A DNA stretch of 64,000 bases from Candidatus Aminicenantes bacterium UBA6072 (lineage in GTDB: Bacteria; Acidobacteriota; Aminicenantia; UBA2199), in the NCBI GenBank assembly GCA_002436105.1, contig DIXU01000008.1, forward strand, positions 79,317 through 143,316. The letters run 5' to 3'. This document shows, in pieces, positions 16,843 to 24,936 of the stretch; positions within the stretch are counted from its first letter, which is position 1; each line of letters opens with the position of its first letter. A program made the translations under genes and the position numbers. The notes beneath the pieces are model-generated. The model saw only the letters and a program-made list of their open reading frames with translations, made no database searches and was not told the DNA's origin.

Positions 16843-18196
16843 CCGTCATTATACCAAGAGATTCGATCTTTTGATAGAGGTTGCTGCGCGGCAGGCCGAT
16901 CTCTCGGGCCGTGCGCGCCACGTTGAAGGAGAACTCCTCCAGTTTCTTCTCCAGGAAGGCCTTTTCCGAGCGGGCCTTGAACTCCTTCCATTTCCCCAGC
17001 TGCAGCAGCGGAGACTCATCCTCGGCGGCGCTGCGGCTGACGTAATCCGGCAGGTCGCGCGGGGTGATCGGGTCGTTGCGGCACATGATCAGCAGCCGTT
17101 CGACCAGGTTGCGCAGCTCGCGGACATTGCCCTTCCACGGGTGGTCGCGCAGCAGCTGCAGCGCCTCCGGCGCGAACGACTTGCGGCGGTAGTTGTTCTC
17201 CTCGGAAAAATAGGCGATGAAATGCTCGATCAGCAGCGGGATGTCCTCGCGGCGCTCGCGCAGCGAGGGCGAGTGGATGGGCACCACGTTCAGGCGGAAA
17301 TAGAGGTCCTCGCGAAAATTCCCCCTGCCGATCTCCTCCTCCAGCTCCTTGTTGGTGGCGGCGATGACGCGCACGTTCACCTTCTTGATCTCGGGCGAAC
17401 CGACCGGCTGCACCTCGCCCTCCTCGAGCACGCGCAGCACCTTGGCCTGGGCCTTCAGGCTCAGGTCGCCGATCTCGTCCAGGAAGATGCTGCCGCGGTG
17501 GGCGCTCTCGAACTTGCCGATCTTCTTCTCGTAGGCGCCGGTGAAAGACCCCTTCTCATGGCCGAACAGCTCGCTCTCGATCAGCTCGTCGGGAATGGCG
17601 GCGCAGTTGACCTGCACGAAGCGGTTCTGGCTGCGCGCCGACTGCTGGTGGACCCGGCGGGCGATCAGCTCCTTGCCGGTGCCGCTGTCGCCCGAGATCA
17701 GCACCGTGGAGTCGCTGCGCGCCACGCGGCGGATCGTTTCCTGCAGGGCCTTCATGACCGGCGATTCGCCCACCAGCTCGTACTTTTTCATGGTCAGGTG
17801 GCGCAGGCTGAAGTTTTCCTTGAGCAGGGAGATCTTTTCGGCGGCGTTGCGCACCGTCAGCACGAGCTTGTCGCGGGAGATGGGCTTTTCCAGGAAATCG
17901 AAGGCGCCCAGGCGCGACGCCTCCACCGCCTCCTCGATGCCCGAATGCCCGGAGATCATGATGACCTCTGCGGTCGGGTTCAGCTCCTTGAAGGTGCGCA
18001 GCACCTTCAGGCCGTCCAGGCCGGGCATTTTCACGTCGAGCAGCACGATGTCGGGCAGGAATTTTTTGAAGAGGTCGATCGCTCCCACGCCGTCCCCGGC
18101 GACCTGGACATTGTACGTTTCATAGTTCAAGACCATCTTCACCGATTCCAGGATGTTCTTCTCGTCATCGACGACCAGCACCTTCACGTTTTCCAT
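16802..18196 (-). CDS. sigma-54-dependent response regulator (NtrC family)
   Basis: A 464-residue activator with an N-terminal receiver domain (phospho-acceptor Asp54 in VLLDVKMPG), a sigma-54-interacting AAA+ domain (Walker A GDSGTGKE 169-176, sigma-54 contact loop GSFTGA 216-221 in place of the usual GAFTGA, Walker B IFLDEIGD 237-244) and a C-terminal Fis-type helix-turn-helix (ARTAREIGLPRSNLYQKI). It would activate sigma-54 promoters on phosphorylation; no sensor kinase is adjacent. The ATG lies six bases after a TATAAA box. The last thirteen codons and the stop codon are shared with the 5' end of rnpB, so the tail HQQDADEESPGP is dictated by the RNA. Confidence 0.92.
   Translation of the reverse strand: MENVKVLVVDDEKNILESVKMVLNYETYNVQVAGDGVGAIDLFKKFLPDIVLLDVKMPGLDGLKVLRTFKELNPTAEVIMISGHSGIEEAVEASRLGAFDFLEKPISRDKLVLTVRNAAEKISLLKENFSLRHLTMKKYELVGESPVMKALQETIRRVARSDSTVLISGDSGTGKELIARRVHQQSARSQNRFVQVNCAAIPDELIESELFGHEKGSFTGAYEKKIGKFESAHRGSIFLDEIGDLSLKAQAKVLRVLEEGEVQPVGSPEIKKVNVRVIAATNKELEEEIGRGNFREDLYFRLNVVPIHSPSLRERREDIPLLIEHFIAYFSEENNYRRKSFAPEALQLLRDHPWKGNVRELRNLVERLLIMCRNDPITPRDLPDYVSRSAAEDESPLLQLGKWKEFKARSEKAFLEKKLEEFSFNVARTAREIGLPRSNLYQKIESLGIMTGHQQDADEESPGP
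16848..16853 (-). promoter_or_regulatory. -10 box of rnpB inside a coding region
   Basis: A perfect TATAAT on the minus strand lies five bases before the first P1 nucleotide at 16842, exactly where a start for rnpB is expected. It is part of the codons for Leu-Gly-Ile-Met of the sigma-54 regulator. No convincing -35 box is seen. Confidence 0.65.
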
Positions 18197-18202
18197 GCGA
18201 GT

Positions 18203-18231
18203 TTTATAGCAAATCGGCGGGCTTTTGACAA
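18203..18231 (-). promoter_or_regulatory. promoter of the sigma-54 regulator, leaderless
   Basis: Minus strand TTGTCA (18226-18231), 17-base spacer, TATAAA (18203-18208). Only six bases separate the -10 box from the ATG at 18196. Confidence 0.65.
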
Positions 18232-18259
18232 ATCGGCGCGGCGGCAACAGGCGCCGGGC

Positions 18260-20875
18260 CTACTCGCTCAGCCTGAAGGAGGCGATCTCCGACGTGGTCA
18301 GCACCGTCCGGTTCGCTCCCAGCAGCCTCACCTGCCAGTAGATCCAGTCGCCGGGCTTGAAGGGGGCGGGATCGAACCGGTGGCTGGAGTCGCCCGGGAC
18401 CGGCAGCCACTCGACCTGCCTGTCCTCGAGGAACTCGAAGGGTACGCCGGATATGGCGATCTCGAACCGCGTTTCCTGTTGCGGGATGCTCCAGCGCAGG
18501 TCGATCTTTTCCCGGGCCGGCACCCTGGCGTCGATGGCGGGGGAAACGATCTCGATGACACCGGCCGCCGTCACGAAGTACTTGATGACGGGGATGCGGC
18601 GGTTGAAGGAGTCGTTGTGGAACTTCAGCGTCAGCCTGTGCAGTCCCAGGTCGACCGCCGGCAGCGCCGGCATCTGGGTTTTGGGGAGGACCGCCGCCTG
18701 GTTCTCCTGGATGACCAGCTGGAAGAGGCCGAGACTCATGTTGTCCAGCATGAACTGGCCGGTGAGGACGCCGCGGCCCCTGGTCTTGACGCGCAGCTGG
18801 TAGCCGGGGGCGGGGCTGTTCTTGGCGATGACCCGGTAATGCTTGCCGTTGTCGAAGGCGAATTCCAGGGCGCTGATCTCGAAACCGGGGGTCACCTCCG
18901 CCACCACCACGTCGACCTCGAACTCCTTGCTGCTGCGGCCGTTGAAGTCGACGGCCTTCACCCGGAACCGCCCCAGCGCCTGAAAGACATGTCTTTCGAC
19001 CTGCTGGCCGTTCTCCTTGACCGTGCCGTCGCCGAAATCCCAGCGGACGCCGGGACCCTTGAAATTGGCGGCCGTGAAGGTCACGGTCTCCTTGGGCAGG
19101 ATGAAGGCCGATGAGCCCTTCAGGGAACGGTTGTCGGGAATCACCTGCACCGTTTTCTCCAGCGGCGGCAATTTCCCCGCCGTGTCGACGACCGTGATCT
19201 TGTGGGGCCCCGGGGTGCGGAAAGCCTTAGCGCGGATCTCCGGGCCGCTGCGGCTGTCGCCGTCGGAAAACTTCCAGGCGAAGCTGCCGGGGCCGGCGTT
19301 CTGCAGCTGCATGGCGATCTCCTCGCCGACGATGATCTCCGCGGGCAGCTGGATGAGGCGCGGGTCATTCTCCACCTGGATGACCGTCTCAACGAACTTG
19401 CCGTCGCGTCCGGCGAAATCGACCGCGCGCACGCGGAACTGCCCGCTGCGGGAGTAGCGGTGCTTCATCAGCCGGGCCCCGGATTGCACCGGCCCGTCCC
19501 CGAAATCCCAGCTGACCTGGCTGCCGCGGAAGTTCCGGGCTTCAATTTCGAACTCGCTCCCGGCGAAGACCGCCCCGGTCTTCAGAACCAGCGCGCGATT
19601 GTCATTCAGCACCTGGACTTTCTTTTCCAGCGGCAGGTTGCCGCTGTCGCTCTCCACCACCCTGACATGGAAAGTTCCCTGCCGCTGGTAGCGGTGCGGC
19701 TGGCGCAGGCCGGCGCGCTCGATCGTGCCGTCGCCGAAATCCCACTCCAGGCTGGCGCCGGCGAAGTTACGCCCCTCGAACACCACTTCGGTCCCCGCAA
19801 AAATATCCGGCGGCCCGGCGATCGTCACCTGGCGGAGATCGGGCTGGACGGCGAGGGTGATTCGCACGGCGCTTTCCTGTCCTTGGGCGGCCTCCCATAC
19901 CTGGACCGGGAAGCTGCCCGCGGCCGCATAGACGTGGGTCATGACCGGGCCGCCGCTCTCGGTCCTGCCGTCGCCATAGCTCCAACGCAGGTCGCTGCCG
20001 GAAAAATTGCCGGCCGTGAGCTGAACGGCCGAGCCGGCACGGGGAGTGGAGGGCACGGCGCTCAGCTGGCGGTTGTCGGCAGCGACTTGCAGCGCGAGGC
20101 TGATCGCGCTGTCCGGCGTTTCGGAGATCTCCCAGGCCCTGACCTGGAAATTACCGGGCTGGCGGAAAACATGGCTCATGCCCGCGCCGCCGTTCTCGGC
20201 CGTGCCGTCGCCGAAATCCCAGCGCAGCCCGGAGCCGGGGAAATTCTGGGCGCTGAAGGCGACCGCCTGGTTGGCCCGCGGCGCGGAGGGCGCGGCGCTC
20301 AGACGGCGGTTGTCGGGCTCGACCGTCACCTGGCAGGTGACGGCCGTCGATTCGCCGCTGCCGGATTCGTACACCTTGACCTGAAAGCTTCCCGGGTTGC
20401 CGAAGACATGATGGTGGTTGCGCGGTCCGCTCTCCACGGTGCCGTCACCGAAATTCCAGGTCAGGTTGCTGCCGGCGAAGTTCTCGGCCTGGAAATTCAC
20501 CCGCCGGCCCTGGCGGAAACCGCCGCCCTGGGGGGAAACGCGGCGGTTGTCGACAACGACGATCCTGGTGTTCGCGGTGATCAGAGCCGAGGACGTCTGC
20601 AGGACGCAGGTCACCAGGAAGACGCCCGCCGCCGCGTAGGTATGGCGCCCCTGGTTGTTGCCCGTGTTTTCGACGCTGCCGTCGCCGTAATTCCAGCTGA
20701 AGCTGCCCCCGCCGCCTCCATCGTGGTCGAATCGGAAATGGACTTCAGCGCCCACCTGGATCTGTCCCGGCGTGACGACCACAACGACGTTTTCGCCCTG
20801 CAGGTCGCCGCAAAGGGGGCTGCCGAACAGGAAACCCAAGCCCAGGATCACGAGCGGCCAGGATATTTTTTTCAT
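18260..20875 (-). CDS. large secreted PKD-repeat protein
   Basis: An 871-residue exported protein with a signal sequence (about 1-23) and eight successive PKD-like domains of about 80 residues, each marked by a W-D/N/K/S-F/Y-G/S-D-G core (WNYGDG, WNFGDG, WDFGDG, WSYGDG, WDFGDG, WDFGDG, WKFSDG, WDFGDG). The last 200 residues differ and end in a beta-sandwich (IEIVSPAIDARVPAREKIDL...). It is probably an extended surface or periplasmic stalk protein. No catalytic domain, sortase signal or type IX sorting domain is evident. The ATG follows GAGG, seven bases upstream. Confidence 0.75.
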   Translation of the reverse strand: MKKISWPLVILGLGFLFGSPLCGDLQGENVVVVVTPGQIQVGAEVHFRFDHDGGGGGSFSWNYGDGSVENTGNNQGRHTYAAAGVFLVTCVLQTSSALITANTRIVVVDNRRVSPQGGGFRQGRRVNFQAENFAGSNLTWNFGDGTVESGPRNHHHVFGNPGSFQVKVYESGSGESTAVTCQVTVEPDNRRLSAAPSAPRANQAVAFSAQNFPGSGLRWDFGDGTAENGGAGMSHVFRQPGNFQVRAWEISETPDSAISLALQVAADNRQLSAVPSTPRAGSAVQLTAGNFSGSDLRWSYGDGRTESGGPVMTHVYAAAGSFPVQVWEAAQGQESAVRITLAVQPDLRQVTIAGPPDIFAGTEVVFEGRNFAGASLEWDFGDGTIERAGLRQPHRYQRQGTFHVRVVESDSGNLPLEKKVQVLNDNRALVLKTGAVFAGSEFEIEARNFRGSQVSWDFGDGPVQSGARLMKHRYSRSGQFRVRAVDFAGRDGKFVETVIQVENDPRLIQLPAEIIVGEEIAMQLQNAGPGSFAWKFSDGDSRSGPEIRAKAFRTPGPHKITVVDTAGKLPPLEKTVQVIPDNRSLKGSSAFILPKETVTFTAANFKGPGVRWDFGDGTVKENGQQVERHVFQALGRFRVKAVDFNGRSSKEFEVDVVVAEVTPGFEISALEFAFDNGKHYRVIAKNSPAPGYQLRVKTRGRGVLTGQFMLDNMSLGLFQLVIQENQAAVLPKTQMPALPAVDLGLHRLTLKFHNDSFNRRIPVIKYFVTAAGVIEIVSPAIDARVPAREKIDLRWSIPQQETRFEIAISGVPFEFLEDRQVEWLPVPGDSSHRFDPAPFKPGDWIYWQVRLLGANRTVLTTSEIASFRLSE

Positions 20876-20930
20876 GACGGACCTCGCTTGTTTTCCTGTT
20901 AAATAGATCTCCCCGGAGAATATCTCACCG

Positions 20931-22232
20931 TCAAATGAAGAAATTCATGTCCGGGGCGCGCCGGCCCTGCAGGAGGAGGTAGGGCGAGCCGATATTGGCC
21001 CGGCTGTGGAAAAAACGCAGCTCGCGCGACACTTCGATGACGTGCAGCAGGTAGGAACGCATGGAAGTGGACAGCCGGAACTGCACCGGCCGCGTGACCT
21101 CACCGCCCTCGAAGAGGAAGCCGTGGGCGGCGAAGGCCGCCTCCGCCGGCAGGCGGCCGGGCCCCTGGCGCTTGACCAGGTAGACCAGGGCGCCGCGGCC
21201 CGCGCGTCCCAGCAGCTGGGCCAGAGAGGCGTTGGACGGCTTGAAGAACAGGTTGGTGAACTGCACGCGGGGAAAAACCCCCTGCTCGTCGCGGAAGCCG
21301 TTGCCGGTGGCGGCGCCGCCCTTCTCGAAAGCCGTGCGGATGTCCGCGGCCGCCAGAGCCGCCACCCCCTTGTTGAGCAGGTACTTTTCCGCCGCCGGCG
21401 TGCCCTCGTCGTCAAAGGGCACCGAGCCGGGCTGCTCCGCCAGCGCCGGGTTGTCCAGGATGCTCACCCGGCTCGATGCGGCGACGGGGCGCTCGCGCCT
21501 GCCGGCACGGTCCAGCTTCAGCCCGGGGGAGAATTCCCTGAGCATCTGGGCCGAGGCCTCGGGTGACATGACGATAAACTCCAGGGTGGCGGGCAGCGTC
21601 TCCAGTTCGGCATGCAGGGAGCCCAGGAGGTTCGCCCCCCTGGCGACCAGTCGCTGCGGATCGAAGTTGTGGAAATGAGTACGGTTCTCGGCCAGTTCCA
21701 GCTGGTGGTCGCCGGACTGGAAACAGGCCTGGACCTGGAACAGCGTCTTCTTGTACTTGGCCGCGAAACCCAGTGAGTTGGCCAGGTAAACCTTTTTCAG
21801 CGCCCGCGAGAATTGGAATCCCTTCAACTTCAATCCCGGGAAGGTCACGAGGCTCTCGCGCAGCCTTTCCCTCAGGTCGGAGGCCTGCGTCTCGTCCCAG
21901 GCTTCGATGCCCGGATCGAATATGTCCAGCCTGGACCGGGCCGCGGCCCGGGGCAGCAGCTGGGCGAAATTTTTCTTGCGATCGACCGCCGATCCGCAGG
22001 CGAGCTCGGCAAAACAGCGCTTGACCTGGCGGGCATCCGGAGCCGAAAGGCTGAAGCCGAGCGGATCGCCTGTTTCCCGGAATGCCCGCGCCGCCAGGCG
22101 GTCGCCCTGCGCCTCATGGACCGCTAGCGGTCCATCGGCACCCGCGATCTCCTGGCGCGCGACCTTTTCCATATAGGCCTCGACGGTCGAGAAGCCGGCC
22201 TCGCGCCCGGTTTTAAGGACCGTTTCAAGCAT
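20931..22232 (-). CDS. pmbA: TldE/PmbA-family protein, partner of TldD
   Basis: A 433-residue member of the TldD/PmbA family. As expected for the TldE side, the HExxxH metal site is absent. The protein is recognised by its coupling to tldD and by segments such as SVPFDDEGTPAAEKYLLNKG and a C-terminal RELRFFHSRANIGSPYLLLQG. With TldD it forms the metalloprotease that in E. coli processes microcin B17 and degrades CcdA. It is divergent from typical PmbA. The ATG at 22232 follows GGGGAGGG and overlaps the end of tldD by eight bases. Confidence 0.78.
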   Translation of the reverse strand: MLETVLKTGREAGFSTVEAYMEKVARQEIAGADGPLAVHEAQGDRLAARAFRETGDPLGFSLSAPDARQVKRCFAELACGSAVDRKKNFAQLLPRAAARSRLDIFDPGIEAWDETQASDLRERLRESLVTFPGLKLKGFQFSRALKKVYLANSLGFAAKYKKTLFQVQACFQSGDHQLELAENRTHFHNFDPQRLVARGANLLGSLHAELETLPATLEFIVMSPEASAQMLREFSPGLKLDRAGRRERPVAASSRVSILDNPALAEQPGSVPFDDEGTPAAEKYLLNKGVAALAAADIRTAFEKGGAATGNGFRDEQGVFPRVQFTNLFFKPSNASLAQLLGRAGRGALVYLVKRQGPGRLPAEAAFAAHGFLFEGGEVTRPVQFRLSTSMRSYLLHVIEVSRELRFFHSRANIGSPYLLLQGRRAPDMNFFI

Positions 22233-23490
22233 CCTGCCCTCCCCGGGCCCAAAGCTTGGCGATCTTGACGGTGGGCTGGCCGACGCGCACCGGCAGCACC
22301 TGGCCGTTCTTCTGGCAATAGCTGGTGCCGCGGTCATACCTGAAATCATCGCCGACCATGGCGATGTCGCTCAGGATCTCACGCAGGCCGCCGCTGACCG
22401 TCAACGGGGCGATGGGCGCGGCCAGGCGTCCCTTTTCGATCAGGTACGGCTGGCGGATGCGGAAATAAAAGCGGCCCGAGGCCAGGTCGATGCCGCCATC
22501 GCCGAATTCCCTGGCATAGACGCCGAAGGGCGTGGAGGCGACGATCTCGGCCTGCGGGATGCCGCCGGGCTGGACATAGGTGGCGAACATGCGCGGCTGG
22601 GGAATGCAAGCGAAATATTCCAGGCGGGCATGCCCGCGTTCATGGAGGCGCAGCCGCTTCTGGTGGGCATAGTCGCTGATGAAGCAGCGCAGCACCCCCC
22701 GCTCGACCAGCAGCGGGCCAGCCCGGGGCTCGCCCTCGTCATCGACGGCGACATCCCGAAAGAACGGGTCCCGCTCGTCGCGGCAGAGGATGGTGATGGT
22801 TTCCGGGACGATCAGACGACCCAGGTCGGCGCGATGGAACGGCGAAACTCCCTGGTACACGTAATCGGCCTCCAGGGCGTGCCCGAGGATCTCATGGAAC
22901 AGGATGGCCCCCTCGCCGGCCTGGAGGATGACCGGGACCTGGCCGGAAAAGGCGACGCGGCGGCGGTGCTTCAGGTCCTCCGCCGCCCCGGCAATGCGCT
23001 GCGCCAGTCCGTCCAGGTTGAACTTCATTTCCTCCGCGCTACCCTCGCCGACCTCCAGTTCCTCGCCATGGCCCCGTACCCTGAGCTTGGCCGTGACGCT
23101 GAAATGGCGGAAGGAGTTCTGGACGTCCTGGCGGCGGGTATTGCGGATCAGCCGGCGCGTGCAGCCGCCACGGAACATGAGCCGCCATTCCTGCGGGTCG
23201 AGCCGCTGCAGGAACTTGGTCAGGAAGCCGTTGGCATCCATGATCTCTCCGGCATCGACGGGCAGCCCGAGAGGTTCCGCCGCCAGGCGGCCGCCGGTCT
23301 TCCAGGACAGGGCCCGGGCCGCTTCCTCGCGGGATCCGGTTTCCACGGCCCGGCTGCTCCAGCTGCCGTCGAAGCTCCGGGTCAGAACCCCCGACCGCTT
23401 CCTGATGGAGAACTCGCGACCGCCGCGGCTGTCCAGAGTGAACTGCATCACCTGGCTCTCTTCGTACAGCTGCACCTTGAACTTGTCCAT
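22225..23490 (-). CDS. tldD: TldD-family metalloprotease
   Basis: A 421-residue protein carrying the family's zinc motif HEILGHALEAD (about 196-206; the classic form is HEAVGHPLEAD), followed by GEPRAGPLLVERGVLRCFISDYAHQ and a C-terminal region reading YLIEKGRLAAPIAPLTVSGG. It is the catalytic half of the TldD/TldE protease and overlaps the tldE gene, confirming the pair. The ATG is eight bases after a TAGAAT box, so its leader would be very short. Confidence 0.88.
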   Translation of the reverse strand: MDKFKVQLYEESQVMQFTLDSRGGREFSIRKRSGVLTRSFDGSWSSRAVETGSREEAARALSWKTGGRLAAEPLGLPVDAGEIMDANGFLTKFLQRLDPQEWRLMFRGGCTRRLIRNTRRQDVQNSFRHFSVTAKLRVRGHGEELEVGEGSAEEMKFNLDGLAQRIAGAAEDLKHRRRVAFSGQVPVILQAGEGAILFHEILGHALEADYVYQGVSPFHRADLGRLIVPETITILCRDERDPFFRDVAVDDEGEPRAGPLLVERGVLRCFISDYAHQKRLRLHERGHARLEYFACIPQPRMFATYVQPGGIPQAEIVASTPFGVYAREFGDGGIDLASGRFYFRIRQPYLIEKGRLAAPIAPLTVSGGLREILSDIAMVGDDFRYDRGTSYCQKNGQVLPVRVGQPTVKIAKLWARGGQDA

Positions 23491-23498
23491 AAGGAGCC

Positions 23499-23504
23499 AT
23501 TCTA
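23499..23504 (-). promoter_or_regulatory. -10 box of tldD
   Basis: TAGAAT on the minus strand, eight bases before the tldD ATG at 23490. No good -35 is seen; a short-leader transcript is possible. Confidence 0.4.
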
Positions 23505-23570
23505 ACAGAAACTCGAACCCGGCGTAAGGCGGAGGGTTCAGGATGCAAGGAAGAAGAAAGCAATTCGTAG

Positions 23571-23626
23571 GAATTTAATTCCAAATCCCAAATAAATTCC
23601 AAATTCAAAATTCAAATGACCGAAAC
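23571..23626 (-). repeat. dispersed AT-rich element (GGAATTT family), copy 2, reversed
   Basis: Read on the minus strand this gives GGTCATTTGAATTTTGAA followed by TTTGGAATTT and TTTGGGATTTGG, closely matching the element at 14079-14150. Confidence 0.75.
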
Positions 23627-23632
23627 AAAGAA

Positions 23633-23728
23633 GTTGAAGAGTTAAAGAGTTCAAGAGTTGAAGGGTTCGGGCATATTCCGATCCTGGGCTGTTAACCCGT
23701 CAACCCTTCCACGCTTCAACCCGTCAAC
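23633..23728. repeat. octamer repeats in inverted arrangement
   Basis: Left arm 23633-23668 has about four units like GAAGAGTT and GAAGGGTT; right arm 23691-23728 has about four units like AACCCGTC and AACCCTTC, the reverse complement. The arms could fold into a long imperfect hairpin. Confidence 0.65.
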
Positions 23729-23740
23729 AAGCGCTTGCTC

Positions 23741-23805
23741 TTGGTTTTGGTCATTGGGAAATTGATATTTTTTTGCTTTTTGCTGCTTGGGATTTGGAAT
23801 TTAGG
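23741..23805 (+). repeat. dispersed AT-rich element (GGAATTT family), copy 3
   Basis: Contains TTGGTCATTGGGAAATTGA and CTTGGGATTTGGAATTTAGG, the same order as copy 1, with a T-rich insertion in the middle. Confidence 0.7.
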
Positions 23806-23824
23806 TCCTGTGAATACCTTTCTT

Positions 23825-23869
23825 CCACCGTACACCGTTCACCGTTCACCGTACACCGTCCACCGTCCG
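23825..23869. repeat. CACCGTW heptamer tandem repeat
   Basis: About six seven-base units (CACCGTA, CACCGTT, CACCGTC) directly before the sulfotransferase promoter. Confidence 0.75.
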
Positions 23870-23897
23870 CAGGGTTCCAGCCGTCCGCGACTTGTGG

Positions 23898-23903
23898 TAT
23901 AAT
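23898..23903 (+). promoter_or_regulatory. -10 box of the sulfotransferase gene
   Basis: A perfect TATAAT. The most upstream ATG of the reading frame (23902) lies inside this box and therefore cannot be the start; transcription would begin near 23910, leaving a leader of about 25 nt. Confidence 0.6.
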
Positions 23904-23934
23904 GCCCTTTTATCATCCAGCCACGGAGGCCCAA

Positions 23935-24627
23935 TTGGAAACCCAGTCGACCGAGAAGAAGGATATTCGCCCCATCGTCCTCAAGAACGGCATCTTCGTC
24001 GTCGGGCACCCGCGCAGCGGCACCTCGCTGGCCTGCCAGCTGCTGCAGAGCGCCGGCGTCGGGTTCCCATCCGACTTCGGCGGAGACGATTACAACAAGT
24101 CGGGTTACTTCGAGCTGGAGACCGGCAAGGAACTGGAAAAGAAACTGATCGACAAGGCCATGACCGAGGAGAACGTCCTCGAGCTGAACAAGATCGTCGC
24201 GCGTCTCAACGACGGCGCCGGGCTGACCGGGCTGAAGATCGTCCACGTGCCGGCGCTGTTCTTCTTCCGCCACATCGCCAAGGACAAGAAGATGCGCGTG
24301 GTCTTCATCTTCCGCAACCCGGCCGACGTCCGCTCGAGCATGTTCAAGCGCGGCATCTCCCAGTTCAAGCTCAGCTGGTTCGACAACAACAACGCCCTGG
24401 TCGCCGCCCATGAGAACATTCCCAAGAGCATCGTCATCAGCTACGAAGCCCTGATCGCCGGTCGCCCCGGCATCCGCAGGGCGTTCAAGAAGATCGGCTT
24501 CCAGGTCGACATGGGCGTGATCCGCAGGGAAGAGCAGACGCAGAAGAACAGCCGCATCGTGCTGACCGCCGACGAGCAGCGGCTGTACAAGGTCCTGAAG
24601 AGACTGGAAAGGGAAAGCTGCCGCTGA
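23935..24627 (+). CDS. sulfotransferase-family protein
   Basis: A 230-residue enzyme expected to move sulfate from PAPS to an acceptor. The 5'-phosphosulfate loop is in FVVGHPRSGTSLACQLL (about 19-35) and the 3'-phosphate segment in VFIFRNPADVRSSMFKRG (about 122-139). I place the start at TTG 23935, five bases after GGAGG; the ATG 33 bases earlier overlaps the -10 box. The acceptor is unknown. Sulfate-activating genes (sat, cysC) lie 32 kb away in the same window. Confidence 0.8.
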   Translation: METQSTEKKDIRPIVLKNGIFVVGHPRSGTSLACQLLQSAGVGFPSDFGGDDYNKSGYFELETGKELEKKLIDKAMTEENVLELNKIVARLNDGAGLTGLKIVHVPALFFFRHIAKDKKMRVVFIFRNPADVRSSMFKRGISQFKLSWFDNNNALVAAHENIPKSIVISYEALIAGRPGIRRAFKKIGFQVDMGVIRREEQTQKNSRIVLTADEQRLYKVLKRLERESCR

Positions 24628-24651
24628 ACGCGGACGCGGGGAGGCGCGAGA

Positions 24652-24912
24652 ATGGAAAAAAAAGAGGAAAAGATCGAGATCACCGACCTGCATGCCCAGC
24701 ATGTTTACGCCAATCTGGTGTCATTCAACGTCAATCCCGAGGAGATCTGCCTGGGACTGGGCATCCGTGACGTCAAGGATCCGGCCCGCGTGGCCATCCA
24801 TACCTATGCCCACCTGACCATCCCCCATTTCCTGCGCTTCGCCGACATGGTCAACAAACAGGTCGAACTGCTGATCGAAAAAGGGGTCATCGCCCGCGAG
24901 CCCGAGCAATAA
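24652..24912 (+). CDS. small DUF3467-like protein
   Basis: An 86-residue cytoplasmic protein. The pattern HVYANLVSFNVNPEEICLGLG, then R-V-A-I-H in the middle and a C-terminal amphipathic helix ending LLIEKGVI, resembles DUF3467, whose function is unknown. It follows the sulfotransferase by 24 bases and has its own GGGGAGG site; the two may be cotranscribed. Confidence 0.65.
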   Translation: MEKKEEKIEITDLHAQHVYANLVSFNVNPEEICLGLGIRDVKDPARVAIHTYAHLTIPHFLRFADMVNKQVELLIEKGVIAREPEQ

Positions 24913-24936
24913 GGGGAATTCTTCAGGCCGCGGGTT

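Noticed and set aside
16574..19114. A very long plus-strand open frame (846 codons) running across rnpB and the sigma-54 regulator and PKD genes
   Set aside because: It is antisense to genes with clear motifs, crosses a structural RNA and encodes no recognisable domain; long antisense frames are common in GC-rich DNA.
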